This document shows, in pieces, positions 23,290-33,343 of a stretch of DNA of 64,000 bases. Source of the DNA: Bacteroidota bacterium (GTDB lineage: Bacteria; Bacteroidota; Bacteroidia; Cytophagales; Cytophagaceae); NCBI GenBank assembly GCA_023392125.1, contig JAEVZS010000033.1:62001-126000 (forward strand), given 5' to 3'. A model generated the notes under the pieces. It had not been told where the DNA came from, did no database searches, and saw only the letters and a program-made list of their open reading frames with translations. Position 1 is the stretch's first letter, and every line of letters begins with the position of its first letter. Position numbers and translations under genes: made by a program.

Positions 23290-26286
23290 ATGTTCACTAA
23301 AAACGGGATTATTATCCTGACAACAGTTCTTACTGCCATTTGTCTCTACTTTATTTCTTTTTCAATAGTAGACCGAAATGTAAGACAGGATGCGACAATA
23401 TACGCCACTAACGAATCCGGACAAATTGATTTTGCAAAAAAGCAAAGCTATCTTGATTCGGTATATAATAAGCCTGTATACAATTTCCTTGGTATCCGGG
23501 AATACACTTACAAAGAAGTAAAGCAAAACGGACTAAATCTTGGTCTGGACCTTCAAGGTGGTATGCATGTGACTCTCGAAGTCTCCCCAATTGATATTCT
23601 CAAAGGAATTGCCGGTAATAGCCAGGATGCTTCTTTTAAGGAAGCTCTCGAAATGGCTAAGAAAATGCAAAGAAACAGTCCCGAAAAATTCACTTCATTA
23701 TTTTATAAAGCATTTAATGAAGTAGCTCCCGGTCGTCCACTTGCCTCTGTCTTCGCCAGTTATTCCAATAAGGATATTATTAATCCCAAATCTTCTGATC
23801 AGGAAGTAAAGAAATATATTGAAAGAGAAGTTGACGAAGCGATTGACAGAACATTTGAGATCCTTCGCACACGGATCGATAAGTTTGGTGTTACAAGTCC
23901 TAACATTCAGCGAATCCAGGGTACAGGTCGTATCCAGGTGGAATTGCCCGGCGCTGATAATCCGGAAAGGGTTAGAAAATTGTTACAGGGAGTCGCGCAG
24001 CTTGAATTTCTGGAAGTATACCAGTTTCAGGATGTTCAACCAGTCATTGTTCAGATTAACAACTATCTGGTAAATAAGCAAAAAACGGAAAAATCTTCTT
24101 CTGCATCCACTGCTGAATCTGCCAAAGCAGAAACAGAAGACCAGATCGACCCGCTTACAGGCGAAAAAATAACAGATACAACTTCACAAAAAGCGCCCGA
24201 CGCACTTGCCGAAGCTGATACACTGAATGAGGACGTTTCTAAATTTATAACTCTTGCCATCGGACAAAATCTTCAACAATTCGGACAGCTGGCGTACAGA
24301 GCGGAAGACACTGCTACCATCAATACTCTGCTTGCTGACCCGAAGGTACGTTCAATGATTCCTTCCAACATGTCTCTTCTTTGGGAAAAGAGTGGCGGAA
24401 AACAGAATATTATTGAGCTTGTACCTGTCAAAAGAGGAAGACTGGGTAAAGCACCGCTTACAGGAGAAGTTATAACAGATGCCAGAGCTGACTTTGCTGC
24501 AAGCGGAAGAGGCGGATATGAAATAAGCATGACAATGAATGCTGCCGGTGCAAAGGCATGGAGAAATATGACGCGTAAGGCTGTTGAAACCAGCACACCT
24601 CAAAGCCGTAACAGAATTGCTATCGTTCTTGATAATACAGTTTATTCCGCTCCTTCTGTTAATGAAGAAATTCCAAACGGGTCTTCTTCCATCTCCGGCA
24701 ATTTTACCGAAGAAGAAGCAAAAGACCTTGCGAATGTATTGAAAGCGGGTAAGCTTCCGGCTCCTGCAAGAATTGTTGAAGAAGGTATTATCGGACCATC
24801 CCTCGGGAAAGAAGCTATATCTCAGGGTCTGAAGTCTTCTGTAGCCGGACTTGTCCTGGTAGTTATATTTATGGTTGCCTATTACAGCATAGGAGGAATG
24901 GTAGCGAACTTTGCGCTTATTTTCAATATTTTCTTTGTATTGGGAATTCTTGCACAGTTGCATGCAGCCTTAACCTTACCCGGTATTGCCGGTATTGTGC
25001 TTACAATAGGTATGGCTGTCGATGCCAATGTACTAATCTTTGAACGTATAAGAGAGGAGCTGCGCAAAGGCCATAAGCTTGATATTGCGATTAAAGAAGG
25101 CTATCAGAAAGCATTCAGTGCGATATTTGATGCCAACCTTACCACTGTACTTGTTGGTATCATACTGGCATGGGTCGGTTCCGGACCGGTACAAGGATTT
25201 GCCACTGTTCTGATTGTGGGTATATTGACCTCTTTCCTGAGTGCGATATACATATCGAGAATTATTATCGAATGGATGGCTAAGAAAAAGCAGATTACCG
25301 AGAAGTCATTTGATACATTCATTTCAAGAAGTTTCCTTGTCGGTAAATTGAATTACAATTTCATAGGAGCAAGGAAAAAAGCCTATCTGTTTTCATGCGC
25401 CCTTATTCTTGTCGGATTCGTTACAATTATGATCAACGGTCTGAATGTTGGGGTTGACTTCCAGGGCGGTCGCTCATACATTGTACAATTTGACGAAGCA
25501 TTACCTGCTTCCGATGTAAAATCAGAACTTCTTCCATATTTCAACAACGAGGGAACAGAAGTAAAAACGTATGGTGACAACAGAACTCTGAAAGTGACAA
25601 CAAGCTTCCACAGTAAAGATGAATCCAATGAAGCTGATTTGGAAGTAAAAGCCGCTCTTGAGAAAGGATTGGAGAATTATGCTTCTGCGAATCCGCGGAT
25701 CATTGGTTCTGAAAAAGTGGGAGCAACCGTTGCGAGTGATATTCTTACCGCATCAATTATTTCAATCATCATATCGCTGGGAGTTCTCTTCTTGTATATC
25801 TTCATACGTTTTAAAAACTGGCAGTTTGGTCTTGGTACACTGATCGCTCTTACTCACGATGTACTCGTTGCTATCGCTATATATGGAATTGCAACAGCCT
25901 TGGGAATGAGCATCGAGGTCGATCAGATATTTATTGCAGCAATGCTTACTCTGATTGCCTATTCGATCAATGATAAGATCGTTGTATTCGATCGTATCCG
26001 GGAAGGTCAGGAAATATCCTCACGCGAAAAAGATGATACACTCATGAACCGTGCTCTTAATGACACACTCAGCAGAACCATCGTTACTTCATTGACCGTT
26101 TTAATTGTGGTTGTTGTACTGATTATTTTCGGAGGTGATATTTTAAGAGGATTCTCCCTGATTATGATTGTTGCTGCAACTTTTGGAGCATACTCTACTG
26201 TATATATCGGGGCTCCGATTGTTCTTGATTTCGGAAGCTGGAGATCTCAGACTGCTTCCAAAAAAGAAATGGAAACCAACGCCTGA
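23290..26286 (+). CDS. secDF: Protein translocase SecDF (fused)
   Basis: This 998-residue membrane protein joins SecD and SecF, as is usual in Bacteroidota. The SecD half has an N-terminal membrane helix, the P1 signature 'LGLDLQGGMHVTLEVSP' near 80-95, a large periplasmic domain with an inserted Ser/Ala/Glu linker (about 262-310), and five helices at about 515-655 including 'GIAGIVLTIGMAVDANVLIFERIREE'. The SecF half begins near 687 and has 'GVDFQGGRSYIVQF' and 'LIAYSINDKIVVFDRIRE'. It pulls proteins through SecYEG with the proton gradient and so also feeds substrates to the T9SS encoded downstream. It ends in a strong terminator. Confidence 0.95.
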   Translation: MFTKNGIIILTTVLTAICLYFISFSIVDRNVRQDATIYATNESGQIDFAKKQSYLDSVYNKPVYNFLGIREYTYKEVKQNGLNLGLDLQGGMHVTLEVSPIDILKGIAGNSQDASFKEALEMAKKMQRNSPEKFTSLFYKAFNEVAPGRPLASVFASYSNKDIINPKSSDQEVKKYIEREVDEAIDRTFEILRTRIDKFGVTSPNIQRIQGTGRIQVELPGADNPERVRKLLQGVAQLEFLEVYQFQDVQPVIVQINNYLVNKQKTEKSSSASTAESAKAETEDQIDPLTGEKITDTTSQKAPDALAEADTLNEDVSKFITLAIGQNLQQFGQLAYRAEDTATINTLLADPKVRSMIPSNMSLLWEKSGGKQNIIELVPVKRGRLGKAPLTGEVITDARADFAASGRGGYEISMTMNAAGAKAWRNMTRKAVETSTPQSRNRIAIVLDNTVYSAPSVNEEIPNGSSSISGNFTEEEAKDLANVLKAGKLPAPARIVEEGIIGPSLGKEAISQGLKSSVAGLVLVVIFMVAYYSIGGMVANFALIFNIFFVLGILAQLHAALTLPGIAGIVLTIGMAVDANVLIFERIREELRKGHKLDIAIKEGYQKAFSAIFDANLTTVLVGIILAWVGSGPVQGFATVLIVGILTSFLSAIYISRIIIEWMAKKKQITEKSFDTFISRSFLVGKLNYNFIGARKKAYLFSCALILVGFVTIMINGLNVGVDFQGGRSYIVQFDEALPASDVKSELLPYFNNEGTEVKTYGDNRTLKVTTSFHSKDESNEADLEVKAALEKGLENYASANPRIIGSEKVGATVASDILTASIISIIISLGVLFLYIFIRFKNWQFGLGTLIALTHDVLVAIAIYGIATALGMSIEVDQIFIAAMLTLIAYSINDKIVVFDRIREGQEISSREKDDTLMNRALNDTLSRTIVTSLTVLIVVVVLIIFGGDILRGFSLIMIVAATFGAYSTVYIGAPIVLDFGSWRSQTASKKEMETNA

Positions 26287-26315
26287 TAACATCAAATCTC
26301 AGTTTAATTAATTAT

Positions 26316-26350
26316 AAAGCCATTTCCGGATTCGGAAATGGCTTTTGCTT
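26316..26350 (+). terminator. Strong intrinsic terminator of secDF
   Basis: AAAGCCATTTCCG (26316-26328) pairs perfectly with CGGAAATGGCTTT (26333-26345) around a 4-nt loop, followed by TGCTTTTTG. It lies 30 bp after the secDF stop. Confidence 0.9.
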
Positions 26351-26779
26351 TTTGTATATCCGACAGTTTTTTCTGTATCGGGCATATCTTTCGGTACAAC
26401 TCACCTGAAAGCAGCAATTATTGCGAAGTCACAGACCGAATTTTATATCTCGTCCTGGCCCGATTCAAACAAAATAACAGAGATCCGCTAATTAAGAGGG
26501 AATCGTTGATTTCTGATGTAACACCAACCATTTCCTCGAAAACAACGAAGCAATCTTTTTTATGATTTGAACGCTGCTTATGAACCGGATATCTGTAAAT
26601 AAGTGGTCCTGAGATTTGCTATGTGAAAAGAGGACTTAACTGACCCCCAACTATACTATGCTTGCAGTCCGGTAATACTACGATTGCTTAAGGCATCCGT
26701 ATTATAAAGGAATGTTTATATAATCAGAAACCTGGAAAGTAAATACCCGGCTTGGTTTTGCAGAATGGTAATACAAAAA
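26351..26779. other. Intergenic stretch without a supported gene
   Basis: This 429-bp gap lies between the secDF terminator and the 3' end of the M16-like gene on the minus strand. The open frames are short, start inside the terminator or carry no recognisable protein pattern. No tRNA cloverleaf, repeat or insertion-sequence end was seen. It may hold the trailer of the minus-strand transcript or decayed sequence. Confidence 0.6.
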
Positions 26780-28045
26780 CTAACCGACACTAACAAGAAG
26801 CATTTTAGACCTGTCAAAAAAGCACGAGGACAGGTCCAGCATTTTTTCTGAAGTTATTTCATTAACTGAAGTATAAAAATCTTCATAAAATGTCGATGGT
26901 AACTTATGGTAATACAGAGTCTTGAATTTTTCCAAAACAGCAAAGGATGTATTCACCGAATTTAAATAGGACCCCAGCATATAGTTCTTTACTGTTTCAA
27001 GCTCACTTTCGCTTACCGGTTCCCGACACAGGCGATCCATTTCAGCATATATCTCATTGATTGTATTCTCCCGGACTTCTTTATTTACATCCGTACCACA
27101 CACCATATAAGCAGCCTCAAGATGATTCACTAGTGAAGAATGTATTCCATAGCTATATCCTTTATCTTCCCGAATATTCTTCATCAGGCGAGAGCCAAAA
27201 TATCCTCCAAAGATTTCATTCAGCAGAGCATACGCCGGATAATCAGGATTGGAGAGACCGACAGCAGGCATAGCCAGACGTATTGTACTTTGTAAAACCC
27301 CTTCCTTTTCGGTATGAACCAATCCTGTCCCATAAGAAACTTGCTGCCATCTATCAGCATAGCTCAATGGCTCAACAGAAATATTTCCAAAAATTTCGTT
27401 AATCACAGAATAGCAATCAATTCGCCCTCCTGCAACAAATATCGAACAATCAGACAATCTGAATAAATCGGGATAGAAGGATAGAAGATCCTTCCGGTCA
27501 ATTGCCTTAATTACATCTTCAGTGATTACCCTGGAATATGGATGATTATTTTCAAAAAAACGTGACCTCAGATTAACAGATGCGAGATAGGAGGTTTTTT
27601 CCATATTCACTCTGATATTCTGCAATTGAATATTCTTAAGATTTTGCAGTTCTTCTTCAGGAAATACAGCCTCCTGAATCAGTTCCGCCAGAAGCTCCGA
27701 TACCTCTTTTAAAAACTTATCCAGACAGTACACAGTAACAGCAACCTGATCATAACCGCTTCCGATCTCGATAAATGCACCATAAGAAGCAATTGTTTCT
27801 TCAATCTGAGCAGCAGTTTTATTTTTTGTCCCGGCAGTAAGCATCTTGGCCGTAAAGAAGGATAAACCGTTTGCCGGTTCATTCAGATGCCCGCCTTTAA
27901 ACACAAGCTCCAGCTTTACTGCCGCCTGATTACCAGAAGTCATCCCAAAATAAGGTACTCCGTTAGTCAGGTAACTTTCGGAGACCAAAGGTAAAGCAAA
28001 TATTTCCGGTTTATTATATACCGGGGCCTGGGTTCTGTCTGGCAT
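26780..28045 (-). CDS. M16-family peptidase-like protein lacking the zinc motif
   Basis: This 421-residue protein has the two-lobe M16 (pitrilysin/MPP) fold pattern: the N-lobe 'LVFKGGHLNEPANGLSFFTAKMLTAGT', then the C-lobe with 'SNPDYPAYALLNEIFGGYFGSRLMKNIREDKGYSYGIHS' (about 232-280), the usual substrate-lobe motif. In the position where active members have HxxEH there is no such motif, so it should be a non-catalytic subunit, like the partner half of bacterial M16B pairs. No active partner lies next to it. It sits 6 bp downstream of porV on the same strand, so it belongs to the porU-porV transcript. No signal peptide is visible; it starts MPDRTQ. Confidence 0.8.
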   Translation of the reverse strand: MPDRTQAPVYNKPEIFALPLVSESYLTNGVPYFGMTSGNQAAVKLELVFKGGHLNEPANGLSFFTAKMLTAGTKNKTAAQIEETIASYGAFIEIGSGYDQVAVTVYCLDKFLKEVSELLAELIQEAVFPEEELQNLKNIQLQNIRVNMEKTSYLASVNLRSRFFENNHPYSRVITEDVIKAIDRKDLLSFYPDLFRLSDCSIFVAGGRIDCYSVINEIFGNISVEPLSYADRWQQVSYGTGLVHTEKEGVLQSTIRLAMPAVGLSNPDYPAYALLNEIFGGYFGSRLMKNIREDKGYSYGIHSSLVNHLEAAYMVCGTDVNKEVRENTINEIYAEMDRLCREPVSESELETVKNYMLGSYLNSVNTSFAVLEKFKTLYYHKLPSTFYEDFYTSVNEITSEKMLDLSSCFFDRSKMLLVSVG

Positions 28046-28051
28046 TAGTGA

Positions 28052-29215
28052 TCAGTCAACAATGGATTCTACTCTTTTTTTGGAATCAAAATTAAAGATA
28101 AGCGTAAAACGCAAGGACTCAGCAAGTGGATTATTCTTCTGGGTTGGGACCAGATAAGCAAAGTCTATTCCGAACATCTGATACCTGAAACCAAATCCGG
28201 CTGTAAGATATTTACGTCCGCCTCTCAGGTTGCTCTCAAGATGATAGCCTGCCCGAACGGCAAATAAGGGAAGTCCCCGGGCATCATGATACCAGTATTC
28301 AAGTCCCAGATGATATATAATTTCTTTCAACTCTTCAGATATTCCCCCCTGCGCATCGGCAAAAGATCCAAACATCCCGCTAAGCAACCCCTTATTAGAG
28401 GAATATGAATAACCTGTAGAATCGGCAACTGGCGATGGAACCATGAGCTTGCTTAGTTCAGCAATAAGAGTTAGTTTGTTGAACACATCAAGATCTCCGG
28501 TTATGGCAGTACCAAGTCTCAGAGTTGTCGGAATAAAGTTCCTGTTTTCGTTATTGGAATATGATATTTTAGCTCCTATATCAGAAATATTGGCCCCCAG
28601 ATTAACTTTAAAGTTTTTTCCGGCCGCCACATAATCCTTGCTATAAAATACTCCGATATCTCCGGCCGCTGTATTTCCGGGCCTTACTAAAGTAGACCCG
28701 TTTACATTTCCATTACCAAGATTAGAATGTATGAATTTTAATCCGATCCCGACACTCAGATATTCGCTTAGCTTTCTGGAATAAGCTCCGCCAATTGAGA
28801 ATTCTTTCGCCCGATGCTCGCCGGTCACAAGACCGTTGTCATCCGTAAATGTAATTCTTCCCAGATCAAAATACGTCATCTGAAGAGCAATGGCTTCCTG
28901 CTTACTTAACTTACGATAGGCTGTAAGGTAGGAAAGCGACATATCATCCACCAGTTTTCTCAACCAGGGGTTGTATGAAACAGAAAAACCAAGATCATTG
29001 TCCAGAAAAGCAAGTTTCGCAGAATTCCAGCGAATAGCCATTGGATCAGGGGAAGTTGCTACACCGGCATCTCCCAATGCACCTGACCGGGCATCCGGGG
29101 CCAGCGTAAGAAATGGTACCGAAGTATTTATAGGTACATTTCTGGGCACATTCTGTGAAAAAGCTGCTATTGACGAACAACTAAAAATTACCGCAAGAAA
29201 TCTTTTCAATCTCAT
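28052..29215 (-). CDS. porV: T9SS outer-membrane protein PorV (LptO)
   Basis: This 387-residue protein starts with a signal peptide ending near AAFSQ (residue 21) and continues with the family's conserved start 'VPFLTLAPDARSGALGDAGVAT', followed by alternating strands of a barrel like FadL ('WNSAKLAFLDN', 'GIGLKFIHSNLG') and the end 'FGFRYQMFGIDFAYLVPTQKNNPLAESLRF'. PorV is the shuttle that carries cargo from the T9SS channel to the PorU sortase at the surface. It lies 38 bp downstream of porU and 6 bp upstream of the M16-like gene. The pairing with porU makes this a confident assignment. Confidence 0.93.
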   Translation of the reverse strand: MRLKRFLAVIFSCSSIAAFSQNVPRNVPINTSVPFLTLAPDARSGALGDAGVATSPDPMAIRWNSAKLAFLDNDLGFSVSYNPWLRKLVDDMSLSYLTAYRKLSKQEAIALQMTYFDLGRITFTDDNGLVTGEHRAKEFSIGGAYSRKLSEYLSVGIGLKFIHSNLGNGNVNGSTLVRPGNTAAGDIGVFYSKDYVAAGKNFKVNLGANISDIGAKISYSNNENRNFIPTTLRLGTAITGDLDVFNKLTLIAELSKLMVPSPVADSTGYSYSSNKGLLSGMFGSFADAQGGISEELKEIIYHLGLEYWYHDARGLPLFAVRAGYHLESNLRGGRKYLTAGFGFRYQMFGIDFAYLVPTQKNNPLAESLRFTLIFNFDSKKRVESIVD

Positions 29216-29253
29216 TGTAAATATTCTTAAAATTCAAATATATAATTTATTTA

Positions 29254-32200
29254 CTAATTCAGTATTACCAGCTTCTGATATTTATGTCCTTTTGAGCCAT
29301 CTCTGACAGATCTAAGCTCTAATTTGTAGACATATACACCTTTAGCGAGTTTATCTCCAAAATCATCCCGTCCGTCCCAGCGCAGCTCCGCCACATGAGA
29401 ACCACTCTGATAAATAGTCTGACGAATTGATTTTATAAGCTTTCCGGAGATGGTATATACCTGAACCTGAACTTCAATATCATCTCCTGCCCGATTATGA
29501 TCAAAGTGAAACTCCGTATTGGTCGAAAAGGGATTCGGATAATTCAATACGTTTCGCAAAGCAACATCTTCATCATTGACAACTACAAACTCCAGATAGT
29601 CTTCTGCTGAATTATTGTGTGTATCCCACACCTTTACCCTGACAATATGATTTCCGGGAGCAAGATCCTTCAACGGATATTCGATGGTTCCCTCCTGATA
29701 GCTATCCAGCTTGGCGGTATAATATTCGTTTAGAATAATTACTTCCCTGGATTCATCCAATACCGCAGTCAACTCATGTCCTATACCTGAACCGGCAATA
29801 TTAATCCCGTTTTCGTCAAATACATGAACGAGCAGCATCGGGCTGCTTCCTGTGACACCACCATTTACAAAGCTCTGATCATTCATATAGAGCCGCATGG
29901 TGGGGGGGGTATTATCTAAAACAACAGAATCTGAAGTTCCCCCGATAAATATCCGGTTTTCATATCCTGCGGCATCCTTAATGGTCGTTCCGGTAGCAGC
30001 ATAAACACTGATTTTTCCATTATCAATCAGGTAGGAAATATCTTTGGGCACCACAAAAGAAAATTTAAACTCACCTGACCGTACAGAAGCTTTTCCATCA
30101 AATATTGAATTATCATATCGGGAAAATAAGATAGGGGGAGCTCCTAATTCATTGCCCAAAGTCATTAATTGAGACGGTTTATCAAATATAGTCGTCTGGA
30201 GCATTCCGTTAAAGGAATTATTCCGCACTCCGTTAATTCTTACCTCTCCTTCTATTGTTACTCTCGAAAGTGCATTTAAAGTGTCTGCATATGTCGCCGG
30301 GTTTTTACCATTGACAGCCGTAACTACAATTTCTTCCTCAGGATAACCCAGCTGCTGCGATGGATCCCCAAGCAGTGAATAGTTTCGATTATAAACTCCG
30401 ACAATGGCTTTATTTTTTGTATTCAGCAGAACATCACCAAAGGCAGGCCATGCACCGTTAACTTTCTCAAAAATAAATTCATAGAAAGCGCTGTTTATCT
30501 CATCATTAGAAGAAGACAGGACAGGCCTTGTGGTCGTCATCAGGGCAATCGCACCGCCTTCAGCAGAACGCAGAGCATATTCTGCACCCGAGGTTTTGTT
30601 TGGATCGTCATACCTGCCAAATTCGCACGTAGCAGTAACCATAAAGGTCAGCTTATCCTTATTTTTCCATCCCAGAATATCATTGATACGCAATACCTCT
30701 TCCTGCATCCAGCCTTGTTCACTCCCGTGACCGGTAAAATTGGTGATCAGCAGTCCCTTTTCTATTTCTCCGTTTAACGCTCTTTTAGCTTCCGGAGAGA
30801 TTTCCCCGCCCGGAGCAGAAATCTGAGGAAAAGCATCCAGATAAACTTTACTGATATTCATAAAAGGATATCTGGTCGCTACTACCCCTGACAGCCTTTC
30901 GGCTGTATCCTGATGAATATTTTTGTCTCCGTCATCAGCCACAAAGCAGATTCTGGTTCGCCAACGTTCCCGGGTTGCCGGATTGCTGTCATAATAGATG
31001 ATCTTATCAACCATCTGATCAGCCATTTCTCTGGTACTTGCCGGCAGACGCCCTACTCCCAGATCAAGCGCATGATCCTTGGTGTTATTCTCCGGCCATT
31101 CTCCTTCATCGCTATCCATAAACCCGAAATAGTCATCGGATGAAAAGGTCTGAATCGGGTGAAAAGATTCTCTTGACTCATAAATAGGAATAAGATTTGT
31201 ATTGTTTGGAATACGATCCTTATAATCGTATGAACAATCCCCAAACAACAATACATAGCGCAATGAGTCTGCTCCCAGACTCCGGTTATATACCATGCGT
31301 ATAAAATCTCTTATTCCGGTTAAATCCGGGCTACCGGAAGAAAATTCATTATATATTGATCTGACCGGAACCACCTGAGCTTTTATTCCGGAAAAGGTTC
31401 TTCTGTGCGCTGCCAGGCGTTCTGCTGAAGAAACCAGTTCATCTGCCACAATGATCAGCAGCTCCGGAACAGGAGAACCAATACCATGCAGGTTCTGGTT
31501 ACCGATTCTGGTTTCAAAAGCAGCGGCCGGAAAATCCTGTCCGGCAAAGGTTATATACTCCCGCAAGTCATTGCTGTAATCATTAAATCTTGCCGAATTC
31601 CCAGCCAAAGAATAGTTAATTACCGAAGGGAGCAACGGATTGCTGACCTCCCAGATTTGCATATCAGGCACTGCATTGGCAAGAACATACTCGCAGGTCG
31701 AAGCTGACGTGCTGGCCAGTGACCTGAAACTGGTTTGGTTACCATACAGCCCAAGACGGCTCTTATAATTAATTTCGAGATAATCTAAGTGTCCTGATAA
31801 AGATGAAATATTGTTAAAATTGTATGTGATTCGTATGGCACAATCTCCGTTCGGAACCAGTACCGAATTCACATTATAGGTTTTTTTTCCAGACCTTGCT
31901 TTTATGCTATAGGCATAAGAAAAAAGATTTTCAATACCGGGAATGGATAAAGTACCGACCGGAGTATTGTTAACCTGCATTTGAAATGAGGTAGTAATAT
32001 TTGCTCTGGCAGCAACGCTCAGTGTGATCGCTATATTTGAAGAAGGCATAAGTCCATCCAGGGCGAAATTAAACGTTCTGGACGGGTTGACATAATTGAA
32101 AAGTTCTCCAAGCCACTCTCGCCCGGATGTCAACAGATTATATTCATCTTTTTCATGGAAAATATACGCATCATATGTATTCAGAGTCTGAGCTGCTGAG

Positions 32201-33129
32201 CCCGGTTGTGTCTTTGAAGATACCCTTAAACCCGGAACGCCATCGGTCGTGAGAAAATAAAAAGCTTTATCCGAATATAAGTTATAGGTATGCTGAAAGG
32301 TACTCCCATTCTGTTTCCACGTATGAGGTCCCTGCGCATAAAAGAGTATGTAATCCGATTTATCAAACTTACCATCCCCTTCGCCAAAAACAAAGATGGC
32401 ATTTTCAATCAGGTCATCAACGCGACCGGCGCTGCTAGCCTGAGGCAGCATACCCCCACCATTGCCGTATAATTTAAGCTGGCGGGGGTCAATATGATCC
32501 GGGTTTATACCCGCCTTTCTCAGATCTTCATATCCGATTTTATGTATACCGGTTGTTGTTACTGAATACTTATACCAGGACCCGCTTGCCAGAACTGACG
32601 AATATCCGGATGCATTCAAGCGCATGGAAGGATTCGTATTGTTTCTTGAGGAAGCCATGTCTGAATGCTGCACCGGTGCATTTCCCATTTTCACTGCATA
32701 GGAAAATGAAAGGAGTTTTTCATATATTCCTGCAGATGAACGACGCAGTGGAAGAATACGGATAGTTGAGATTACATTGCCCCTGAATCGTGCATAACTG
32801 ATTATTGCATTATAATCTCTTGCATCAAATTTACCCAATAGCTTTGCCTCCTCCTGACTAAGGCTCGCACTCTGCGGATCGATAATATCAAACTGTTCTA
32901 CATAGCCATTTATTCTGATTTTATGCTCCGGCATAAAAGAATAGCCATACACCGCCCCCAGGAAATAAGGCAACTTTTGCTGGCGTCCTGATGAATCAAT
33001 AATTTCTATCGGATCCAGCCACTGCAAGGTTACATTGTTCCTGGTTTGAGCATATCCATTTCCCAAATAAAAAAAGCATATGACAACCAGAAATCGGAAA
33101 AACCTGTTTTCAGGTATGAAACTCTTCAT
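29254..33129 (-). CDS. porU: T9SS C-terminal signal peptidase/sortase PorU
   Basis: This 1291-residue protein has a signal peptide (about 1-27), a long N-terminal beta region, a gingipain-like C25 peptidase domain and a C-terminal T9SS-like sorting domain starting 'YPNPFSTNTEFHF'. The catalytic pair is visible: His801 in 'NFTGHGSEQGW' and Cys835 in 'VTATCEFGRYDD'. PorU cuts the C-terminal signal of T9SS cargo on the cell surface and attaches the cargo to lipopolysaccharide. Its length fits the family (about 1100-1300). It heads the porU-porV-M16-like run. The window also encodes at least two cargo candidates (43690-44325 and 44437-47745). Confidence 0.93.
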   Translation of the reverse strand: MKSFIPENRFFRFLVVICFFYLGNGYAQTRNNVTLQWLDPIEIIDSSGRQQKLPYFLGAVYGYSFMPEHKIRINGYVEQFDIIDPQSASLSQEEAKLLGKFDARDYNAIISYARFRGNVISTIRILPLRRSSAGIYEKLLSFSYAVKMGNAPVQHSDMASSRNNTNPSMRLNASGYSSVLASGSWYKYSVTTTGIHKIGYEDLRKAGINPDHIDPRQLKLYGNGGGMLPQASSAGRVDDLIENAIFVFGEGDGKFDKSDYILFYAQGPHTWKQNGSTFQHTYNLYSDKAFYFLTTDGVPGLRVSSKTQPGSAAQTLNTYDAYIFHEKDEYNLLTSGREWLGELFNYVNPSRTFNFALDGLMPSSNIAITLSVAARANITTSFQMQVNNTPVGTLSIPGIENLFSYAYSIKARSGKKTYNVNSVLVPNGDCAIRITYNFNNISSLSGHLDYLEINYKSRLGLYGNQTSFRSLASTSASTCEYVLANAVPDMQIWEVSNPLLPSVINYSLAGNSARFNDYSNDLREYITFAGQDFPAAAFETRIGNQNLHGIGSPVPELLIIVADELVSSAERLAAHRRTFSGIKAQVVPVRSIYNEFSSGSPDLTGIRDFIRMVYNRSLGADSLRYVLLFGDCSYDYKDRIPNNTNLIPIYESRESFHPIQTFSSDDYFGFMDSDEGEWPENNTKDHALDLGVGRLPASTREMADQMVDKIIYYDSNPATRERWRTRICFVADDGDKNIHQDTAERLSGVVATRYPFMNISKVYLDAFPQISAPGGEISPEAKRALNGEIEKGLLITNFTGHGSEQGWMQEEVLRINDILGWKNKDKLTFMVTATCEFGRYDDPNKTSGAEYALRSAEGGAIALMTTTRPVLSSSNDEINSAFYEFIFEKVNGAWPAFGDVLLNTKNKAIVGVYNRNYSLLGDPSQQLGYPEEEIVVTAVNGKNPATYADTLNALSRVTIEGEVRINGVRNNSFNGMLQTTIFDKPSQLMTLGNELGAPPILFSRYDNSIFDGKASVRSGEFKFSFVVPKDISYLIDNGKISVYAATGTTIKDAAGYENRIFIGGTSDSVVLDNTPPTMRLYMNDQSFVNGGVTGSSPMLLVHVFDENGINIAGSGIGHELTAVLDESREVIILNEYYTAKLDSYQEGTIEYPLKDLAPGNHIVRVKVWDTHNNSAEDYLEFVVVNDEDVALRNVLNYPNPFSTNTEFHFDHNRAGDDIEVQVQVYTISGKLIKSIRQTIYQSGSHVAELRWDGRDDFGDKLAKGVYVYKLELRSVRDGSKGHKYQKLVILN

Positions 33130-33343
33130 TAAATAAAAATAGAACTATCTACTAGTAGACTTTTATCATGCAGTGGCTTTAAATAAGATACATTTTATGT
33201 AACGCAGGGAACTTTTATATGTTGTTTCCTGTTCGCATTCTTTTCTGGCAAAAGGGGTAATCTTTATTACCGAAAAGGCAAAGATAATATAAATAAGATA
33301 AGTGATAGTGGAAAGAAGTGAATTTTGTCCCTGTTTTAATTTC

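Noticed and set aside
24352..24963. 203-codon open frame on the minus strand within secDF
   Set aside because: It mirrors the conserved SecDF coding sequence, and is Cys/Ser/Arg-rich in a random-looking way.
26338..26565. 75-codon frame after secDF
   Set aside because: It starts inside the arm of the secDF terminator and has no recognisable protein pattern.
26351..26779. tRNA or insertion-sequence remnant
   Set aside because: No cloverleaf, CCA end, terminal inverted repeat or transposase fragment was found by eye.
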